Part shown: piece after piece, positions 51,501 to 59,200 of the stretch | Position numbering within the stretch: position 1 is the stretch's first letter | Layout: each line of letters begins with the position of its first letter | Assembly: GCA_019916065.1 (NCBI GenBank) | Contig: CM034243.1 | Location: 29,228,147-29,292,146, forward strand | Reading direction: 5' to 3' | Source of the DNA: Vitellaria paradoxa | Lineage: Eukaryota; Streptophyta; Magnoliopsida; Ericales; Sapotaceae | Length of the DNA: 64,000 nucleotides | Notes under the pieces: model-generated | What the model saw: only the letters and a program-made list of their open reading frames with translations | What the model was told of the DNA's origin: nothing | Database searches by the model: none | Made by a program: the position numbers and the translations under genes

Positions 51501-54500
51501 TGAATCGAGGACTGTTCTGAAGCTTAAGAATGTTTTCCTTAGTTGTCTCTATGGTTGGGCAAGGGAAGGAAGTGATCTTAACCTTTGTTCTTTCTTTAAT
51601 TTCCTTGATGATTTGAGCTGACTTTGCTTGTGCAATTTTGTTCAGCTCTTTTGTATTGCAAGCATCTTCTTGATGCTTTTTCAGAATTTCTGATATAAAA
51701 TTTTATTTATCCTTTTCAAAAAAAATATCAAAAGAGAGGGTTAAAAAAGTCATTTGGACAGATCTTAAAAATCTGGACGTCATCACAGGCAGTTTGTGGG
51801 CACAGACTGCACATGAACTGCTCACAAAACCCTCTTGCATACTGGACAAACATTTCCAATTGTCATAGGCATCTCGTGGGCAGGAACTTCCAACGAGCTA
51901 CTTGTGAGACACTCCAAATTTCTGGAAAATTAAAATTCAGTCCAAAAAGAGGTTCAATGAAAGTCTAATGGAGTAGCAACCTCTCTTCCCGTTCCAGTGC
52001 TCTTCTCAAACGACTGTAAGGATGCCTAAAACACTCTTTGGTACATGTCTAAGCATCGAACAACCTAACTTGTGACATTCTACCCAATTGAAGGAGAACA
52101 AATACAAGCAAAGTGTTGTCTCGGATATTGCCAACACAAAATCTAATCTAAATTACACTTACAATAATGATGATGTAATACCGAATTATCTACACAACAA
52201 CGAATTAGACCAAACTTAGTGATGATAGTGCTGAACCTGCCAAACCATGCTCGAGGATATTGTTTTAGCTTGTATAATGATTTTTTTAGCTTACAAACTA
52301 AATCCAGACTCCCCCTTGAGCAACAAAACCAAGAAGTTGCTCCATGTAGACTTTCTTAGCCAAATTGCCATGAAGAAATGCTTTCTTCACTTCAAGTTGA
52401 TGTAAAGACCACTAGTTAATTGCAATTAAAGAGATAAGAAGGCGGACAAAAGCAATCTTAGCAACGGGAGAAAAATGTCTCAGAAAAGTCCACACCATAA
52501 ACCTATGTATAACCCTTTGCCACTAGACAAGCCTTCAATCTATCCACAATTTCATTAGGTTGAACTTTAACCATGTACACCCTAACCTTGGACTTATCAG
52601 GAAGAAGAGGAACAAGCTCCTAAGTACCGTTAACTTACAGAGCAAACATCTCATCTTTTATAGTGGAACGCTTGCCAAGATGAGGCAGTGCTTCAAAAAT
52701 AGAGTTGGGTATAGAGACAGATTATAAAGATGTAATAAATGAATGATAAGAAGGAGATAAATCATCATAAGACACAAAATTAGAGAGAGAATAACAAGTA
52801 TAAGAGCGTTTACCCTTTCAAAGAGCAATAGGAAGATCCCACTCATTAGGAGGATTAGGCGACATGGAGAAGCCAGTGTTAAAGCACATCAAGCAGTAGG
52901 TGGAGCAGTCATTACTTGACGTCTGGTATAGACCAGCAAATTAGGGTAAGACAAATAATGAGTTAAACTTGGTGGAGAAGGATGATTAACCGAAACAAGT
53001 TCAACGGAAACAATATGAAAGAAAGATACTCATCAAGAATAGTCAAAGATTATGATTGGGTAAAAATGAGGTGAACTTAAAGAAAGTGGCATCATCTCAC
53101 ATAAAGAAGTGATTAAGAGGACTATGGCAGTGGTATCTCTTCTGTAGCTTGGAATACTCTTGAAAAATGCACTTGTGAGCACGGAGATTTAATTAATCAA
53201 ACCCACATGCTGTTGGACAAAAGAAACACAACCAAAAATCAAAGGTGGAAGAGAGTATAAAAATTGGTGCGGGCAACACGGAATATGGAATGTGGCCGTC
53301 GAGACAGAAGAGAGAATCCAGTTAACCAAATGACATGCAGTTAAGACAGTATCACTCGAAATAGTTGTGGGAATATTTATGTGAATAAGTAGACATTGGG
53401 CAGCTTTAATGAGATGCAAATTATGTTTTGAACCACCTCATTTTCTTGTGGGTGTGAGGACAGGAAGATTGGTGAAGTATACCTGAAGAGGTCATGAATT
53501 CAATAAAAGGTTTAGAGAAATATTTTTTGGCATTATCATTGCAAATGATTCGCATTGGCATATCAAATTGAGTTTTAATTCAGCGCAAAAAGCTTGAAAA
53601 TAGAAAACAACTCAAAGTGATTTTTATTAAATAAATCCGGGTAAGTCTTGAAAAGTCATCAACGAAGTGACAAAACACTTAATTCCCAACTTTGAACTGA
53701 CACGACTAGGACTCCGAGCATCTGAATGAACTAAATGGAAAGGACACGATGACCTTTTATTGACTCTAGAAGTAAAAGACACATGATAATGCTTTCCCAA
53801 TTGATAGAACTCACAATTTAAAGAATTTAAATAACTTAGGCTAGGACATAATGGCTTCAGCTTTTTTAAAGACGGACGACTAAAGTGACAACGAATCCAA
53901 GCAAGAGAAGCAAAAGCAAAATCATCTTTAGGCACTATAGTGTCAACATAGTAAACTCCTTCATGCCCTCCTTCAATCATTTCCCTTATTCATATCCTGA
54001 ATAATGATAGAATTAGAAAAGAATATCACTAAATAATTATGGTGCTTTGGAAGTTTGTTAACAGATGTTAGATTAAATTGGAAAGAAGGAACGTATAGCT
54101 AAGGATAAAGAGAGAGAATGAGTAGAAATCACTGTACCAACACCATTAACTAGAGTAATAGAGCCACTAGCTAGAGTAATTGCTGGAAGAAAATTGTACT
54201 ACTGAATGCCAGAGAACAATTTGATGCTCCAGACATATGATTAGAAGCACCAGATTCGATAATCCAAGAAGTTGGAGAATGAGCGGAAGGACATGCAAGA
54301 GAATTACCTTGAGGAACAGTAGCAGGGGAGACAGAAGAGAAGCTTGATGAGCTGTTTGGTACTGCAGGAATCTTAGATATTCTTCTCCTGAAGAGTCACT
54401 ATCTGAGGGTACTCACTGGTAGTGGAGACTTCAGTAGCAGGGTCAAAAGAGACAACATGTGCCATATGTGGAGGTTTTCCAAATAAATCTCAACATTTCT

Positions 54501-56257
54501 CGTGAACATGCCCCAATTTTCCATAATGTGTACTTTTTGGTCGTGATCCTCTTCCACGATCTCCTCGTCCACCACGACCACCTCCACGAGTACCACAATT
54601 ATCACGATTGTTAAAAAGAAATGGAGGTATTTGACTAGCAATAGCAGAGTGTGAGGGATCTAAACTAACTGAAGAAGAATCTTGAGAAACAGCCTTGTAA
54701 CCCTAGAATTAGTCTCCGCAAATGAAGGAAGAGAAGTTCCATCAAGTATCTGAGCAGTCACTAGTTCAGACTCAAGATCAAGATCAGTGAGGAATTGAAG
54801 AACCACCATCTGTTTAAGCTGCCTTTGCATCTTATTCATATCTAATGACAATGGCTTAATAGAGTTCAACTTCTCGTAGATTCATTTTAGGGACATAAAA
54901 TAATCTGTGACTGACTTGCTAGATTGCTACAGCTGAAAAAACTCACGAGATAGATCATAAATGAGAGTTAGGTCACTAGAAAATAGCAAATGGACATACT
55001 CCTAAATCTCCTTACAAGTATCCAAGTGAGTACACATATTGGCTACATAAGGTTCCATAGAATTCCAGAATAAACTAATAAGATGTGCATCTGTTTGAAT
55101 CCATCTATCATAAGTAGTATTAATTGAAGTTAGAGGTGAATCAATGAGGCATATTTGTTTTCCATATCTCGTTAAAGCAATTCTAATAGCTTTAGACCAT
55201 TGGATATAATTAGTCCCATTCAACTTTCAGGTAGTGAGTTGGATAGTGAGCCAAGTTGAAATAGTAATTGAGCCAATCATGGTTGAACCAACAATGGTTG
55301 TATTAGTCGATTTTGGTTCCATAATATCTCAACAAATAAATGTAGAACACTAACTTGATTATTTTGGTGTAGGGTGACTAGAGACAACTAGTGACTAGTG
55401 ACAGTTATTGGAAGCAACCTTCGCAAGTCGCGACAACGAGATGATGTAAGACGATGAGCAACAATCACAAGTCATGAGACGAGAAGTGACAATCGTGAGA
55501 TGATGAGTGACGATCGTGAGATGAGTGGTGAGATATTGATGAACTGGGTTGACGAGCGAGTCTTAATACGACCAGCGCAAGGCAACGAGCGGCTGAACTG
55601 GGTTGATGGCGACGATCAGATCCATTGTTCACACTTACTAGACTAGGGTGATGACAACCTTGCGCTAACTGGATTGGGTCAATGACAATCTCACACTGAC
55701 TGGATTGCGTCGACGGCAACGACTAGACAATGACGGTATTTCTTTTATTTGAGAGATGATGATAGGCTAGGGTTTCTTAGTACTAATAAATCAAGTTCAC
55801 TTTGATACCAAGTTAAGAAATTAGATGTTGATGGTGTGATTAGACACCCAATTGGGTAGTCTATGTTTATTTTTATACTAAATACATAAAATCTGTATAG
55901 ACTGAATTACCCCTAGGTTAAATATATGAACACGTTAACATACATTAGGTCGACGACGATGACTAGACAATGACAATATTTCTTTTTATTCGAGAGATGA
56001 TGATAGGCTAGGGTTTCTTGGTACTAATAAACCAAGTTCGCTGTAATACTAGGTTAAGAAAATAGATGTTGATGGTGTGTTAGACACCCAATTGGGTGGT
56101 CTACGTTTATATTTATACTAAATACATAAAATTTGTACAGACTAAATTACCCCTAGGTTAAATATATGAACACATTAACATACATTAACATATTTGACCA
56201 CATATCTCTATTACAATGCCAAAGTTTTGAGGAAAAATGAAAAATCTATTTCCCTTA

Positions 56258-56288
<31 letters not shown>

Positions 56289-59200
56289 GGTTGTTTGACA
56301 TGATATTCACTTGATACAATTTCTCCTTACACAGGGTTGTTTTTCAGTGCTTATGCAATCATGGAACATTATATAATGAGCATGAGACAGAACATTTTTT
56401 CCTCTATCTATTCTTAACTTTTTTTACGTAAGATTGTGAAGTTATTCGTATGACATTTTAATGTCGAGTACAAGCGTTGGAGGAATTTCATGTGAAACAA
56501 AATTAGTGTGTTGATTGTCTCTATTAACTATAATCATAATGTTACTCAAAAAGTCAAAATTCATCTCTCTATTGCTTCTATTTTTGGAGTGAGTAAGAAT
56601 ATTCAGCATTTGGCATCTTATAAATTTCTGTTAATGAAGATAAATGGAAAAAAGAAGATTTGGTGTCTTCAACAATCCAAGTTGGCATGTAGAAAATGTG
56701 AGGGATAAAGTCTTTATGTGTTGATTTTTGTTTGGATTAATTCCAGGTGATTTTTTCAGCTTGTATTTGCACTCTCCATTATGTACTAATTAAACTTTTG
56801 GTATCAGCACTGGTATGCTCTTTCAAAAACCATGGCTGAGGAGGCTGCTTGGAAATTTGCAGAAGAGAATGGGATAGACTTAGTGTCCATAAATCCTGGA
56901 TTTGTGATTGGCCCTCTCTTGCAGCCAACTCTTAATCTCACTGCTGAGGGTCTTTTAAACCTCATAAAAAATGGTACATTTCTTCAGCATAAACGAACAA
57001 TGTGTATGATTTTCATTACATGTTGATTTCATAGATACTTCATTGAATTATTAATTTAGTTCATTTAGCAATTCTCTAGGTATAGGATTATAGGTGCCAA
57101 ACATTGTTAGATATATAGAATATAATAGGAACAGTTTTGATTTTATTTTATATTCCTTTCTTGTACAAGATCATAATCCTTTCATGACTTGTACGTATCT
57201 TATACGAGTATAAATATATGCTGAGACAAAGTGTCAAACCATTCAATTAAGCCCTAGAATTTCTACATTTCATCAAAGTAGATGAAGATCCTAAGTTCAA
57301 ACCTCACCGCTACGTAAAAAAATCAGTAGTCCCACTTGTTTGACCTCTTAAAAAGTACCAGTCTTGTCACACGTGGGGGGCATATTGAGAGAAAATGATG
57401 CAGAACAAAGAGATTGAAAATAAAGACAGAGAAGAAATCAACAACAAAGTGAAAAGTCAAGCCAAAGAAGAAGAAGAAGAACCTTTATATAGGCTAACCA
57501 AACCCTATCATGACTCTAGATAGCTCAAAATCAACTCTCTAAGGAAATCAAATAAAAGCTAAACATCAATCAAATCCTATAGAATAAAATAAACTCTAAT
57601 CCTAATGATATAGAATAAAATAAAATTCTAATAATATAAAATACAAATATTTCATTAATATTCTATTTCCATTTTGCATCAGAAAATAAGTTAATATAAA
57701 TAATAAATTACCCCCGTCCTTAATAGTTTTAGCTTTGGGCATAATTGGTGAGTTAACATGGTATTGGAGCTCTGGTTGGTTCCAGGAGGTCCTAGGCTCA
57801 AGTCTCGTTAACAATATTTGTTCCCCGCTTGTTCTTATGTACTTTAGTCAATTTGTGTTCATGCACCTTATTTGATTTAATTTAATTTATCTCTGATTTA
57901 TATGCGAGTTTAGGTCACGCGGGAGGAGGAGTATTGAAAAAACTTGATATTCATTATTAGGCCCATTTCCTGTTAGTTTAAGCTTTTAGGTGAGATGATG
58001 GCTAGCACTTTAACAAACATAACCTAGTTTTTGCTGTTTGTATTATTCCCTTCTTTTTTTCTTAGGTGATTAAGGTAACACGAGGAAAATCTTCAGGAAA
58101 TAGAAGGGGAGAGAAATAATAGTGCAGGTAGCAACATAAATGTAGAATAAAATAGTATATGCATGCATCCTAAAGTATTTTCCCTTGAAATAGGAATTGA
58201 GTATGAGCCCAGAAATAAGATATATTAGGGTTGGCCTCTTTTTTGTTTTGTGATTTCCTTCTTACTATTGCCTCAGTTTTGAAGATATCTGTCTTGTGGT
58301 GTAATTTCTCGGAAATACTATAATTTGTGACCCATAAGTTTGGCATTTTAAAGAACTAGAGACTAGCTAGTAGAACAATTAGCATTCAAAATTCTCTACA
58401 AACAACAAGAACTCCTTTATGGCTGCTGGTTAGGTTGATAACTTTCACAAACAATATTTTAACTAAAGATGAAGTTTCTCCTTCATTTCCCGCAAATAAT
58501 CCACATCAAACCTATGGGGAGCTACCATCTGTGAATTCTTTATTTTCTCACCCAATGTCACGCCACTAACTATCAAATACCACTTCAACTCAATCGCCTT
58601 TTATGGGAACACGCTGCATGTCAGAACAGCCAAAACAAGAGCTCAACTCTCTTGCCACCCTACAGTGGATGAAAAGATAATACATTGACCCCACATCTTT
58701 CTTGCACATACATCACTGAGTTATAATAATAATATGCTTCCTCAAGATCATCCATAACATTTTTTCCATGCGTTGTTATCCATGTAAAGGAAGCAACTTT
58801 GGAGAAGGTAGGCAATGCAAGTTATTCAACATTAGCTGGTCTCCCTTAAATGTTGTTGCTTCAACCTTGCCAAACTTCTAACAAAAGTTCCAGACAGTCG
58901 TGCTCCTGAGGGTAAAGCGAAGCAAAAAGAAGGCACTGCACCCAAAATAGATGTCAAAGCCTCTAGATTCTTGATCTCTGCTGCAGGAATAAGTTGATAT
59001 ATATCCAAACACTTTCAAACCAAAACTGCGTCAAAACAAAACAACAAATACTAGCGGTAACCTAGGTGCTCTGGTTTGACTCTGCGAAAGGCTTTGGTAC
59101 GATCTGCATACAGAACACAAGAAACCAACACCTCTGATCCATCCAGCTATTCCACCTAGAAGCCCTCTGTGTAACCTCCTTGAACTGTCATTGACAATAT

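Larger units (their letters stand above)
45621..51724 (+). mobile_element. Full-length L1-type LINE, 6.1 kb, nearly intact
   Basis: It is bounded by a perfect 18-bp duplication and ends in an A-run at 51718-51724. It starts 19 bases before the ORF1 ATG (45640) and holds ORF1 (45640-47982) and ORF2 (47988-51621). ORF2 has endonuclease, RT and zinc-finger parts and one frameshift in a T-run at 49872-49879. The short 5' leader makes it effectively full length. It lies in the sense direction of gene B, unlike the surrounding LTR elements. The perfect duplication and single lesion mark it as recent. Confidence 0.93.
45603..51742. other. 18-bp target duplication of the LINE
   Basis: ATATCAAAAGAGAGGGTT at 45603-45620 and 51725-51742, identical on both sides. 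Confidence 0.93.
45075..52163 (-). mobile_element. Solo LTR (~965 bp), minus orientation, interrupted by a LINE
   Basis: The insert starts TGAAAGTCCC and ends CACTTACA. Without the LINE and one TSD copy it is about 965 bp of non-coding sequence. There is no internal domain and no second copy, so it is a solo LTR left by LTR-LTR recombination. The minus strand carries GGATCCGGGGTTG and a TTTTTTACCCTA motif. I am reminded of SIRE/Maximus-type LTRs, but the family is not certain. Confidence 0.75.
45070..52168. other. Target-site duplication of the solo LTR (ATAAT)
   Basis: ATAAT at 45070-45074 and 52164-52168. Removing 45075-52168 brings the two RT halves of Copia-C next to each other at the expected place. 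Confidence 0.82.
43923..56190 (-). mobile_element. Copia-C: Ty1/copia element in gene B intron 3
   Basis: LTR-like repeats at about 43923-44089, 55811-55948 and 56052-56190 share GTTAAGAAATTAGAT, CCCAATTGGGTAGTCTA-type and CATTAACATACATTAACA motifs. TTTGATACCA at 55801-55810 is a tRNA-Met primer-site complement, and CTCTCCCTCAAGCTG at 44090 is the complement of the polypurine tract. Gag (55223), integrase (53980), RT and RNase H (44097) run leftwards. A solo LTR (45075-52163) cuts the RT, and the 5' end is tandemly duplicated. All coding parts contain stops. Confidence 0.85.

Noticed and set aside
43199..56807. Idea that gene B is two separate genes split at the long intron
   Set aside because: Exon 3 and exon 4 join in phase 0 at the place where gene A also starts exon 4, and the intron is explained by insertions.
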